20,106 bases of DNA from Nephromyces sp. MM_2019. Its lineage: Eukaryota > Apicomplexa > Aconoidasida > Nephromycida. This document shows positions 8,973-17,507 of this stretch, piece by piece. Both the position numbers and the translations under genes were made by a program. Position 1 is the stretch's first letter. Each line of letters opens with the position of its first letter. Under the pieces are notes generated by a model. That model was not told where the DNA came from, did not search any database, and saw nothing but the letters and a program-made list of their open reading frames with translations. The DNA lies in the NCBI GenBank assembly GCA_015657535.1, contig JADHZB010001342.1, forward strand, positions 43,445 to 63,550, in the 5' to 3' direction.

Positions 8973-8975
8973 GTA

Positions 8976-8989
8976 AGTGTACGTACACC
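8976..8989. repeat. GTAC palindrome, perfect copy
   Basis: GTGTACGTACAC at 8977-8988, just inside the putative intron that follows the candidate exon at 8887. It is the only perfect copy outside the gene A region. Confidence 0.85.
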
Positions 8990-9031
8990 AAAAATAGCTT
9001 AAAATACCGAAAAATTCCTTTAATTTGCTAG

Positions 9032-9131
9032 TTAAAAAAGAATTCTACGTTTTTTGATGGAATCTCCCATTTTCTGTGGTTCAAGAAGAAACTGAAAAAA
9101 TACCCGCAGGCTTTATGTTTGGTTATAGAAG
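9032..9131 (+). CDS. Candidate plus-strand exon
   Basis: Acceptor TTAATTTGCTAG at 9031, then 33 codons and one base reading LKKNSTFFDGISHFLWFKKK, then LKKYPQALCLVIE, with donor GAAG|GTGCAA. It is stop-free and protein-like. The minus strand also offers a strong acceptor (GGTATTTTTTCAG) and a short open block over part of it, so the strand is unresolved. Product not recognised. Confidence 0.35.
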
Positions 9132-9741
9132 GTGCAAATTGTGTTTTCCGCACACACCAGACACACACGCCAGTTCGTACACATCCAAGTGCCAGCACAT
9201 ACAAGTATCTCCCCAACCCTCTAGTCACCTCCACAGGAGCACTTAGTCTCCAATCCCCAAGCATACTCACACACACTCCCCAAACCCAAAGCATGCCCAC
9301 ACATCCTCCACCCACGCGCGCACACCCACTGACGCACACCCACCGACGCACACACCCCCCTCACAAACCCCCAATGCCTTCCACCCCCCTATCACTAGGC
9401 TTCCCAATCCTTGCTCTACCTTAGCCGAATACTGCTGGTACTCGTGGATTTACCTCTGCCAATGTATAGGTATAACAACCGAAAGGAGGCTAATAGCTCC
9501 ACAGCTTCATGTGTGTAGACATTTGATGTTTTCAAACTCTTTATAGCCTACAGAATAACCTTGTGTGTGCTCTCGCTTTTCCCGATGGATTTCTATCTTT
9601 TCCCTCGAGACATTGTAGACCAGAAGGCAATGCCTTACTCAAAGCGATGCTGCCAGCTGCACGCAGCAAAGCGAGCTTACAAGTTGATCTTAGCGTATCA
9701 AGTTAGAGCTTGATGCTAGACCTTGCTCTGACAGCTTGATG
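9132..9741. other. CA-rich tract, then 3' flank of the WD40 gene
   Basis: Positions 9150-9400 are CA/CCA-rich with a long Thr/His/Pro reading that I take as non-coding. From 9430 to 9741 the sequence is complex and contains two copies of AGCTTGATGCTA (9708 and 9732). This is probably the 3' untranslated region and downstream flank of the WD40 gene. No gene seen. Confidence 0.55.
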
Positions 9742-10758
9742 CTACAGGTTGATACAGCCAAGCACACCATCATCTCCACCAAACACTATAGAATACTTGA
9801 AATCTTCTTCTTCTTTGTTATGCCGTTGCTTTCGCCGTGTGTGTGTCCTTCTTATCATCTTTACGGCATGAACAGCCCCCCGCTTAACGCAGGGAAAACC
9901 CCATAGACTATCAACTGAGACCCTTTGATTAAGGCAGTCAGCCTTCCTAGCCCCGTCACCGCAGCGCCTTCTGGCTGCTACTAAGTCGGAACCTAGAGAG
10001 TGAGCATGTTTCCGTGTGTGTGAATCTAAAAAGGTGGTTTTTCTACATGCATTCATATTCAAAGATCTTTCTCTAGGTGCAAGAGAAGGAGAAATGCTTC
10101 GTTGAGTGGTTAAACTGAGCCTAGCGTTTAGACTTTTTTGTGTAGTATGAGTTACCTCATCACATGCAGTGTGTGAGACGTTATATCCGTCTCTAGGCGT
10201 GAAACCCCCTGCAGAATTACGCTCTCTGCAATAACTTAGAGATGCATCCTCTGATGGGAAGGAGGCTTCCAAGCCAACTTTTCCTGCTTCTTCGTCATTA
10301 GGGTTATATGGGATTCTGGGATCCCCACGAGGATGAAGCTCTGTAGGAAGATTAACCTTCTGAACTGCCTCTAGTGAGTGTGTTGGTAGTCGCTGTTTGT
10401 GTACTGTCGGTAGTTTTGTGTGTACTGGTAGTAGTTTTTGGTGTGTTGGAGCTCGCTGTGTGTTTGCTACTCGCTCTGCGTGTGTTGATGATCGCTGTGT
10501 GTTTGATACTCGCTCTGCGTGTGTTGATGATCGCTGTGTGTTTGCTACTCGCTCTGCGTGTGTTGATGATCGCTGTGTGTTTGCTACTCGCTCTCGACCT
10601 GCGATCTCAAGCTCTGCGTCGCTAGCTCTCAGCTCATGATCTTCCAGTCTCTGCTCTAGATCTCTAGCATTCGGAGAATTTCCTGCATTCTTAATGCCAT
10701 GAATCTTCCCAAGTTGTGGCTGCAGTAGAGACACGTTTAAATCGCTGTTTTCTGCTAA
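9742..10758 (-). CDS. WD40-repeat protein (gene D), last exon
   Basis: About 339 codons ending at a TAG. It opens with LNVSLLQPQLGKIHGIKNAG, carries a disordered, charged insert with a 13-residue tandem repeat (ERVANTQRSSTHA, three full copies plus a part), a Thr/His-rich stretch and a basic segment, and closes with KYSIVFGGDDGVLGCINL. That last block is a WD40-like strand set (GGDDG..), so this exon completes the propeller begun in the exon at 10840. The start at 10758 assumes an AATAG acceptor, which is poor; CAG alternatives lie within 20 bases. The intron would be about 81 nt. The C-terminal WD-like block is why I join it to the upstream exon instead of calling a separate gene. Confidence 0.7.
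   Translation of the reverse strand, partial: LAENSDLNVSLLQPQLGKIHGIKNAGNSPNARDLEQRLEDHELRASDAELEIAGRERVANTQRSSTHAERVANTQRSSTHAERVSNTQRSSTHAERVANTQRAPTHQKLLPVHTKLPTVHKQRLPTHSLEAVQKVNLPTELHPRGDPRIPYNPNDEEAGKVGLEASFPSEDASLSYCRERNSAGGFTPRDGYNVSHTACDEVTHTTQKSLNARLSLTTQRSISPSLAPRERSLNMNACRKTTFLDSHTRKHAHSLGSDLVAARRRCGDGARKADCLNQRVSVDSLWGFPCVKRGAVHAVKMIRRTHTRRKQRHNKEEEDFKYSIVFGGDDGVLGCINL
10454..10594. repeat. 39-bp coding tandem repeat
   Basis: Three near-identical 39-bp units (10454-10492, 10493-10531, 10532-10570) and a 24-bp partial unit, in frame within the last exon of the WD40 gene. Each unit encodes ERVANTQRSSTHA or a one-residue variant. The near identity suggests recent expansion. Confidence 0.9.
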
Positions 10759-10839
10759 CTATTTTTGAATTTTCTACGTTATTTTTTTGAAGTTTATACT
10801 CCCTCCTCCACCTTCTTAGAAAAAAATTGATTAGCTCAC

Positions 10840-13601
10840 CACGTTACGCCTTAATCGCGATATATCCTGGCCTCTAGACACACTAGGCTTCAATAGACCC
10901 ACTTCTTCTTCTCCCTCTTCTTTTTCTTGTTCACCAAAAAGGGGTGCACCGTCCTCAAAATGAGATGCAGAGGCATCTTCATCGTCTCTAGTTTTACCCT
11001 TCATCCCAATGTCTACATAGTAAAGACTCCCATCCCCTCCTCCTATGCATAGCTTAACGTCTTCATGTGCTTCACCTGAGTAATCCGCACACATCACAGG
11101 ATCACGAAAAGTTATGCAGCTCAGCTCTTCAATCAAAGAAGTCTGCTCAGTTAACTTCCTGCCCGTAGCTTCAAAGAAGAGATAGCTATCATCTACAGTG
11201 TGTTGCTTTCTTCCTGCTTCAGCTGAGTAGTTAGCATGTGGTTTGCCTTGAGCTGAAAAGCTGGTTTGTTCTTTTCCTTGAGCCCCAAAGTTCGTGTGTA
11301 GTTTGGAACGAGCCGAAAAGCCGGTGTGCAGTTTGCCTTGAGCTGAAAAGTTGGTGTGTTCTTTTCCTTGAGCTCTATATTTGGTGTGTAAATCACCACA
11401 CTCCGGGATATCAGACCCACAGACCAGCCTGGGAGGCAAAGCACTACTAGCACCTCCTAGAGAAGCCACAGTACTCCCCCTACTACCACAAAATTGGCTC
11501 TCTTTCTTAGCCCTACATACAGCATATTCTCTCATAGTATTGTAGACGCTTCGCTCAGCTGCACCAACGAGGGAAGAGCTCTCCTTCCGGCTGCTATAAC
11601 TGCCTGTTGAAGTTCCTACACAGTCAAATGTTGAACACACATAGCCAACCCCTTTTTCTTCCTTTTCATCCCAAATATCTTCATCTTCAAGACTCGTTAA
11701 GGACTGCAATTCGCCCTCCTTCATTTTAGTGCCCAGCTTCCTCACATCAAATAGCTTACAGCTCTTATCTCCAGATACTGTGCATATAGTGCCTTGATCC
11801 TTGTGTGTGAAGAAGATCCTATTCACTGGACCATCATGTATCTTCTTTGAAGCTGCTAAGGAGCTCATCCTCCTGTCAAAGACGTTTAAAACTCCGTCAT
11901 TTCTTCCCACTGAAAACATCAATCCTTGTGGTTTACAGCACCCCCCTCCCTCAACATATCCTCCTTCTACACTCAGAAACTGAGAAGAAGTGCAAAAAAC
12001 CTGCTCTTTCCCGGCAAGATTGTGAAGGCGATTTGTAGAAAGGCGCTGCTTCATGCCGGGGGAGGTAGTATCAGCCTTCTTTCCTGCTTGTGTGCAAAAA
12101 TTTCGCTGCGAAGAAGTAGGAATAAAGCTTGCTTCAGAGACGAATGAGCAGGGGTAATTATCTTCAAGAGTAGCGTATAGATCTAAAAAGCTAGGATAGT
12201 TCTCGGTATGCTGTGCGTCTGCTAATGAGGAATAGGAGGGGTGAGGAAGCTTCGAAGCGTTTGCTCTATGCGACTGCCATCCTTGAGGGGTTCTTGGAAT
12301 GAGAGGAGGGGGTTGGGGAGGATATGTTTGCATAGGAATTAGCATATCTTTTCCTCTTGTAGATGCTGCTCGAGCTGTATCTCCTCCTCGTGCTGTTCCC
12401 CCTCTTATGTCTCCCCCCCCTCCTGACTCTCCTCCTCCTACTCCCCCTTGAAGATATAGTGGCACTCCTTTCTGCATCAAGATATCCCCCACAGGGCCAG
12501 AGTGGGCTGAGTTAAACTTATAGACCATTCTTCCTGCTTCTACATCCCAGAGACAAACATTTCCTGCCCTATCTCCGCTGAAGATGCTATAGTTATCATT
12601 GCCTTCAAGCTCTACATCAAATGCTACAATGGGAATCTTCTTGGCAGAAGCGCTTGAGGATGTAAACACACCAAACTGATCTAATACTCGGAGCTCTCCC
12701 ATCTTCTTGGCTACGTCAAATAACCTCAGTTTCGCATCATATCCGCTTGACAATCCAAGTTCATTGCTCGCAAAACCTCGAACACCACTTCTCTCTTTAG
12801 CGAGCAGCTTAGCAGGCAGAAGAACAAGCTTTGAAACAGGCGAATTGTCGTGAAAGACGATTTCTCTGCAGAAGACACTACGGGGAGGGAAATTTTGTGA
12901 TATACGCTCTTCTGTCGGAGAAGATTTAGCTTGGTTGAAAGAGTTTGAGGTTGGAGAGCGTATCCTACTTTTCTCTTCTTTCAATGAAAAACTGGGGGGA
13001 GAAATGCTATCTTCTGCTTCATCTTCAAGGCATTTCCTCTCTGAAGATCGTTTTCGGCGAAAAGCATCAACTTCTGCTTCGCCTTCATCATACTTCCTCA
13101 CCGAAGACCAGCCTTTACCCTTACCGAAGGAGGCTGATGAATCGTCAGTTCGCATGCACACAGTCCCCTTCACCTCCTCAACCTTTTGCAGGATATTATT
13201 CAAGTGGATAAACTGAGGATAAGGTTGCACACTTGGATCAACCCAACTTCCCAGAGACTCTCCTCTAGAAGGCTTCATACAACCTCCTTCCTCACACACG
13301 CTACTATTCTTCTTCATTAGATAGTTATCCAACACCGGAAAGCATAGAGAAGGGGTTGGAAGGGGGGTTTCTCCCTTCAAACTTGAAGCAGCTCTCTCAC
13401 TGAGCAGTGTGTGTGTGTCCCACAGGTTTACCTTACCATCCATACCGGCAGATAACACCTTATTAGAGGATAGGAATAGGCAGCAGGTCACCCAATCATA
13501 GTGCCCACTTCTCTTGTTGTAGAGCTCAGCTTTAAGCCTTCCGCTTAGCAAGTCATACACTCTTAGGCTATGATCAGCACTGCCAGTTACGCAAAATCTG
13601 C
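10840..13601 (-). CDS. WD40-repeat protein (gene D), large internal exon
   Basis: This exon has 920 codons plus two leading bases. The acceptor is TTTTCTCGCTGCTTCTTCAG at 13602; the likely donor is AACGTG|GTGAGC at 10839, otherwise the frame stops at 10831. WD40 blades are visible at about residues 1-17 (TGSADHSLRVYD), 33-61 (GHYDWVTCCLF..GMDGKVNLWD), 250-296 (GYDAKLRLFD), 320-353 (GDRAGNVCLWD), 555-575 (NDGVLNVFD), 590-620 (SGDKSCKLFD) and near 852 (GGGDGSLYYVD). An eighth block is in the next exon. Ser/Glu/Gly-rich inserts separate the blades. WD40 propellers are non-enzymatic interaction platforms. The pattern GH.DWVT..GMDGK.NLWD recalls a broadly conserved eukaryotic WD40 family, but I do not assign a name. 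A preceding exon ending in phase 1 is required and was not securely found. Confidence 0.9.
11221..11400. repeat. 30-bp coding tandem repeat, six units
   Basis: Six degenerate 30-bp units in frame within the WD40 gene, encoding a 10-residue repeat of the form KEHTNFSAQG (variants KLHTGFSARS, KLHTNFGAQG, KEQTSFSAQG, KPHANYSAEA). It forms part of a long insert before the seventh blade. Confidence 0.85.
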
Positions 13602-13819
13602 CTGAAGAAGCAGCGAGAAAACATCAAGTTTTGAGGCAGGAAACTGGTGATGGGTTGACTTGGTAGGGAGCGAGTGAGTGGGTGTGTGTGTGTTGATGTG
13701 CGTGTATGCTGTAGTGTGTGAATGTGCGTATTTGCAAGTGCGTGAGTGTGTTTGTGCGTGTGTATGTTGGAGTGTGTGCACGTGTACGTTTTTGTGCGTG
13801 CGCATGTGTGTATGCTGCA
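13602..13819. repeat. TG-rich tract upstream of the WD40 exon
   Basis: From about 13672 to 13815 the plus strand is dominated by TG repeats (GTGTGTGTG, GTGCGTGTG). On the minus strand this is the intron or 5' flank leading into the acceptor of the large WD40 exon. No exon encoding the missing N terminus could be fixed here. Confidence 0.7.
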
Positions 13820-13940
13820 ATGAATGTATTTTCATTCCATAAAATTCCTGGAACAGAAAAGCTCAAGTCTTTAGCTACTAAAATCTACTGCCTTAAGCGA
13901 ATGGAGACCACATGTCTTCGTTTAGAGTTTTTTCGATTGT
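13820..13940 (+). CDS. Candidate first exon of small gene G
   Basis: From the ATG at 13820 the plus strand reads MNVFSFHKIPGTEKLKSLAT, then KIYCLKRMETTCLRLEFFRL, with no stop into a TG-rich sequence that provides several GT donors (13939, 13941, 13949). It is highly protein-like. However, the minus strand has a strong acceptor (TTTTCTGTTCCAG at 13854) followed by a WD-like block ILWNENTFIAAYTH, which could be the missing upstream exon of gene D. Only one reading is likely to be right, and I cannot decide. The plus product is not recognised. Confidence 0.4.
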
Positions 13941-14007
13941 GTGTGTGGGTATGCGTGTTTGCAAGCGAACTTTTGGGTTTGTGCAAGTCTTCTTAATTCT
14001 ATCGCAG

Positions 14008-14069
14008 GGAGAATGCTGGTTAGCACACAAACTCAAGAAGCGCATTTTATTGAAGCAAATGTATCATAG
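14008..14069 (+). CDS. Candidate second exon of small gene G
   Basis: A strong acceptor, TCTTCTTAATTCTATCGCAG, ends at 14007. Two frames remain open. With a donor at 13941 the exon reads RMLVSTQTQEAHFIEANVS and stops at TAG 14067-14069, giving a 60-aa two-exon protein with a 67-nt intron. With a donor at 13949 it reads GECWLAHKLKKRILLKQMYH and stays open into CA-rich sequence as far as 14163. Function unknown. Confidence 0.4.
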
Positions 14070-14076
14070 AAACTTG

Positions 14077-14178
14077 CACACACACATTATACCAAAAGTA
14101 GAATCAACTGCAGGAATGCCCACCAAGAATCCACACACACATAGTATACCAAAAGCAGAGTAAACTGCAGGAAACCAC
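14077..14178. repeat. Two-copy imperfect tandem duplication (~56 bp)
   Basis: The block (CA)n-TTATACCAAAAGTAGAATC followed by AACTGCAGGAA recurs from about 14132 as (CA)n-TAGTATACCAAAAGCAGAG followed by TAAACTGCAGGAA. About 55 bp separates the copies. It probably arose by slippage or unequal exchange at the CA runs. Confidence 0.75.
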
Positions 14179-14179
14179 A

Positions 14180-14645
14180 AAATATAACCATCTGCAGATC
14201 TATTCAAAAACTCAAAGTTAAGCCTGCAGGCAGCAGCGTAAATACAAGAGCAAACACACATGCGCATCCTTCAGAACAAACACACCCTTGAGACTAAACA
14301 AACACAAACATACTTGAGAGCAAATATACACACATGCACCCTCAAGAGCATCCACAAACACACCCTCAAGAGAAACCACACACGCAGAACTAAACAGTGT
14401 GTGTTTCGAAGCACAAAGGAGGACCAATACAACAAAATGCGCACACAGGAGCATACAACTTGAGGTATATACTTAGCAAGACACACGCACACACATATAT
14501 AGACAAGGTAAGCATATATAAATATGCTCACATATACACACACACACACACACCAGAGTATAAGAAACCTCTAGAATCACACACAGCAGCAGAAAAAGCA
14601 CACATTGAAGCAAAAACACCTGATTGCGACACATCCAAGCATAAG
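14180..14645. other. CA-rich intergenic or intronic DNA
   Basis: Degenerate CA-rich sequence with units such as ACCCTCAAGAG(A/C) at 14338-14375 and a pure (CA) run near 14535-14552. On the minus strand a block near 14160-14222 after CTGCTGCCTGCAG reads LNFEFLNRSADGYILWF, which looks somewhat like a WD40 strand set, but no usable donor follows. No gene called. Confidence 0.5.
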
Positions 14646-14745
14646 ATGCTGCGATCATGGGGTTGGGAGAAGAAGAAGAAGCTTTCAGGAATCTTCGTCA
14701 TCGTTATGCCTGAGTTTCCACCTCACATTCTATGCATTTCAATAG
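14646..14745 (+). CDS. Weak candidate exon
   Basis: After CCAAGCATAAG the plus strand reads MLRSWGWEKKKKLSGIFVIV, then MPEFPPHILCISI, up to a donor AATAG|GTAGCC in phase 1. It sits between CA-rich and TG-rich repeats. The acceptor lacks a pyrimidine tract and a second plus frame is also open, so confidence is low. Confidence 0.25.
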
Positions 14746-14777
14746 GTAGCCTAAATGAAGCCAATGTTTATAAAACG

Positions 14778-15128
14778 CATATGTATGTGTGTGTGTATAC
14801 ATGTGTGTGTGTGTATGCGTGTAGGAGTGTCTCTGTACCTGTGCGCGTTTGTGGGTGTGCCCGTCTGTGTGTGTGCATGCGGGAGTGTGTTTCTGGCTGC
14901 TGGTGTCTGTCTGTGTGCGGAGGTGCGTGTATGGTGTGTCTCTGTACGGGTGTGCATGTGTCTGTGCGTGTGTATGTGTCTGTGTGTGTGTATATGTGAC
15001 TGTCTGTGCGTGTGGGTGTATCTCAGTGTGTCTGTGTATGTTTTGGAGCTTGTCAGTATGCGGGAGCGTGTATCTGTGTGTACCAGCGAGCTTGTGAGTA
15101 CGTGTGTCTGTGTGTGTGTGAACCTCTC
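14778..15128. repeat. TG-rich tract
   Basis: Roughly 350 bp of (TG)n interrupted by CTGTCTGTG, GCGTGTG and GGAGTGTG. The long Cys/Val-rich frames over it, and the Thr/His frame on the other strand, are by-products of the repeat. The frame that leaves it at 15140 (GINLNDAALYDLKGHIRCSS, then TAG at 15202-15204) is protein-like but has no clear acceptor. Confidence 0.8.
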
Positions 15129-15210
15129 CGTGTGTGCATGTGGAATTAACTTAAACGATGCAGCACTGTACGACTTAAAGGGGCATATTAGATGCTCTTC
15201 TTAGCTTATA

Positions 15211-15238
15211 CATTCCTCTTTGATTATAAAGAGGAATG
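15211..15238. repeat. Perfect 11-bp inverted repeat with 6-nt loop
   Basis: CATTCCTCTTT (15211-15221) and AAAGAGGAATG (15228-15238) are exact reverse complements around GATTAT. It lies seven bases after the stop of the open frame at 15140-15204, so it could form a hairpin in a transcript 3' end. It stands apart from the surrounding dinucleotide repeats. Confidence 0.85.
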
Positions 15239-15468
15239 AGATATTAAGATTTTATCAAATTCAAGAGGGAAGGCAGTCTTTCGCGGTGTGTGCTATTCTT
15301 TGTTACGAAGTTGTTGTTAGTTAATACAAACACAAACAGTGGGGATACGTAAAGACTTCGGGTAACACTTTGGATGTCAACTTGTTGAGGAGGTGAAGGG
15401 GCAGGGAGTGAACAGCAGCACACATGAGGCTGATATATTCTATTGAAATACAGTATTTTCGATATTTT

Positions 15469-15760
15469 AAGTTGAGAGGGGGTAGATGGAGAGGGGGATA
15501 GGAAAAGTCGTGTGTGTATGGGGAAATGGGGTTCCAAGGGGAAGTTGAGAGATAGTAGATGAAGGGGGGGGGTGGGAGAAGTGGCGTGTGAGTGTATGGG
15601 GAAAGGGGGTTCCAAGCGGAAGTTGAGAGATGGTAGATGAGGGGGGAGGGGTCGATGAAGTTGTGTGCGTGTGGGGAAAGGGGGTTCCAAGGGGAAGTTG
15701 AGAAGGGGTAGATTAGGGGGGGAGGGATAAGTCGTGTGTATGTGGGGGAAGGGGGTTCCA
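15469..15760. repeat. Four-copy ~75-bp G-rich minisatellite
   Basis: Units start at AAGTTGAGAG(A/G): 15469-15541 (73 bp), 15542-15619 (78 bp), 15620-15694 (75 bp) and 15695-15760 (66 bp, partial). Each holds GGTAGATGA, a G-run, a GT-rich middle and GGGGAAAGGGGGTTCCAAG. The minus-strand proline-rich frames across it (EPPFP.. units) follow from the repeat, and unit lengths are not all multiples of three. Confidence 0.9.
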
Positions 15761-16790
15761 TATATCGGATTGTCATGCTTTATTGTTTGATTCTGAGCAT
15801 GATGGTGTGTGTGCGAATACATGTGTTGCTGTGCGTGTTATCGTGTGTGCTATCCTGCGTGTTATTGTGTGTGTTACTCTCTTCATTAATAGGTATGCTA
15901 ACGCCCGGAGAAACTTAAGATTACCACTACATTGAACGACGTGAATAGGTCTTTGTGTGGCCCCTGAATGAAGTAGCGTACCGTGTGTGTGAATCCCATT
16001 CACCGGTTGGCTCGTGAAGGTAAGCGAATTCCCACGTGTGTTCCCATATAGAAGGAAGTAGAACACACATACTCTACGCAATTTCAAGGCCTGAAATCTT
16101 CACTTCCACACGTCCCCCACCAATAATGCAGAAGATTGTGAGTGTGTCGAAGCTTGTATTGCATAGGCACCCAAGCGAATGCACGAGGTGCATACACGAC
16201 ATGCATACGCACGACGCACACACGAGGATACGCACACATAAGGGCACACACGTAGGGACGTACACGAGGAAACACACACACAGTGACACGCGCAAGGACA
16301 AATATACAAGGACACGCATGCAAGCACGCACACACATAAGGACACACACAAGGACACACTTATTATGTGCATCAGTGTGAAGTCCGCGTAAAAATGAAAC
16401 ACACACGCAAGAAAGCACATGGTGAACACAGTCACGCGATTCCCAGAGACAGATGGAACGCTATACACACAGTCTCACACACACAGTGTCACACAAAGTG
16501 GTATAGACTTATACGCGATCTCCATCTGGTGTAATGCCTTACATACCTAGTCACACTCGCCCATACACGTGCACAATCCCCCACAAATACATTACACAAT
16601 CCTCTACACACAATACCCAACACACATAAGTACACAATCCCGTACATATAACCCCAAACACACACCCCCCTAAAACACACAACGCCAACACACCTCACCC
16701 CCTCCTCCACACTCACCCCCCCCTTCCACACACACACCATCGCAGAAATACCAATCCATACCACCACTGTTTCCATCCTCATCTCTACCA
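15761..16790. other. Repeat-rich DNA with unassigned exon-like blocks
   Basis: Positions 16160-16400 and 16460-16740 are CA-rich with degenerate (A)AGGACACAC units. Between them and the minisatellite are complex patches. On the plus strand, a block ends at a strong donor GAAG|GTAAGC (16020), and another (PEIFTSTRPPPIMQKI, 16091-16138) ends at ATT|GTGAGT. On the minus strand, IIGGGRVEVKISGLEIA ends in a TAG at 16074, and GPHKDLFTSFN follows CTTCATTCAG. The readings conflict, so I call no gene. Confidence 0.4.
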
Positions 16791-17015
16791 CTATATCATC
16801 CCCTGAAAGTAGCTGCTTTTAAACTTTGCCTTCTTCGCTGCTGCTTTTGCCTGTTTTGAGGATAAAATAACGTGCTTTTCCTTCGTCTTCCTCTTCATCT
16901 TCCTCTTCATCATCTTCTTCTTCTTCAGCTGCATGGCTAAAAAGCTGTTTTCTTCCTTATTTGATGGAAACTGCTGGTGGAACCTTCTTCGTGGAATGTC
17001 GGGAATAGCTTCCAT
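16791..17015 (-). CDS. Candidate basic C-terminal exon or small protein
   Basis: The minus-strand frame reads MEAIPDIPRRRFHQQFPSNK, then an Ala/Met-containing link, a Lys/Arg/Met-rich run and KQAKAAAKKAKFKSSYFQG before a TAG at 16791. A strongly basic tail of this type is common in nucleolar or RNA-binding proteins; that is inference. It overlaps a plus-strand candidate exon at 16929-17045 whose pyrimidine tract is the antisense of the Lys-rich run. Only one reading should be real. Confidence 0.35.
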   Translation of the reverse strand: MEAIPDIPRRRFHQQFPSNKEENSFLAMQLKKKKMMKRKMKRKTKEKHVILSSKQAKAAAKKAKFKSSYFQGMI

Positions 17016-17045
17016 GGAAAACGCCTTTAATCGCTATTTTTATAG
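16929..17045 (+). CDS. Alternative candidate exon of gene F
   Basis: A long pyrimidine tract ending TTCTTCTTCTTCAG (to 16928) leads into a plus-strand block reading CMAKKLFSSLFDGNCWWNLL, then RGMSGIASMENAFNRYFY, with donor TATAG|GTTTCT in phase 2. Long pyrimidine tracts also precede the better-supported gene F exons, which favours this reading, but its phase does not fit exon 17372 directly, so another exon would be needed between them. It conflicts with the minus-strand frame at 16791-17015. Confidence 0.3.
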
Positions 17046-17059
17046 GTTTCTAGGCTTCA

Positions 17060-17371
17060 AAGAGAATGCTGATTAAAGCTAAGCAGTTTCCATCATCTTC
17101 TTCTCCTTCGAAGTTAATTTCTTCTTCTACTTTATTATCATCATCATCACCATCTTCTTCTTCTTCTCCTATTTTATCATCGTCGTCTGCTTCTTTATTT
17201 CATTGCAAATTGTTTACTCGTTATTATATCTTCTTTTTGAAGAAATTGAAGATAGTTGTTATTTGCGCTTTTCTTGAAGATGGCTAAATGAGTACTGTTG
17301 GGTTGAAAGCTAAGAATTTCTTTTTCTTCTTCTTCCTCTTCTTCTTCTACTTTTTCTTTCTTAAACCGAAG
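17060..17371. other. Pyrimidine-rich intronic DNA (plus strand)
   Basis: Long CTT/ATC-type tracts (17090-17205 and 17318-17362) occur on the plus strand. Read on the minus strand the first gives an acidic Asp/Glu-rich frame ending in TAG, but it has no acceptor. I treat the stretch as intron leading to the gene F exon at 17372. Confidence 0.5.
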
Positions 17372-17507
17372 AATTTGCTAGCTTTTCGCTCTTTCCACAA
17401 TGTTGGAATATGGAGAGGAGATATACCTTCTTGGGGGGTAACAAGGCTGGGGGAGGCAGATATCTGTATTGGTGGGCTGAGGGTGCTTCAGCATCAAAGG
17501 AGAAAAG
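17372..17507 (+). CDS. Gene F exon a
   Basis: It reads NLLAFRSFHNVGIWRGDIPS, then WGVTRLGEADICIGGLRVLQ and HQRRK, with donor AAAAG|GTGTGT at 17508 in phase 1. Three reading directions are open here (a second plus frame and a minus frame with an AAG|GTATAT donor). I chose this frame because only it gives the phase needed by the next, well-supported exon (G+CT, Ala). The acceptor could be CCGAAG (17371) or TTTGCTAG (17381); both keep the frame. Product not recognised. Confidence 0.55.

Noticed and set aside
8606..9030. Long plus-strand frame rich in Cys and Val
   Set aside because: It is the reading of TG repeats (TGT/GTG codons) with frequent in-frame repeat units; no domain is visible until the separate block at 8887.
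9119..9424. 101-residue plus-strand frame rich in Thr, His and Pro
   Set aside because: Beyond about 9131 it is CA-repeat reading; only the first part is kept, as a candidate exon.
10374..10639. Two plus-strand frames rich in Leu/Val or Cys
   Set aside because: They are antisense to the 39-bp coding repeat of the WD40 gene.
11193..11453. 86-residue minus-strand frame overlapping the WD40 exon
   Set aside because: It is a shifted reading of the 30-bp array; the WD40 frame is continuous across it.
14755..15204. 149-residue plus-strand frame
   Set aside because: Almost entirely Cys/Val from (TG)n. Only the last 20 residues look protein-like, and they lack an acceptor.
15244..15822. 192-residue minus-strand proline-rich frame
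   Set aside because: It follows the G-rich 75-bp minisatellite; two frames stay open over the same bases and the first unit is not a multiple of three.
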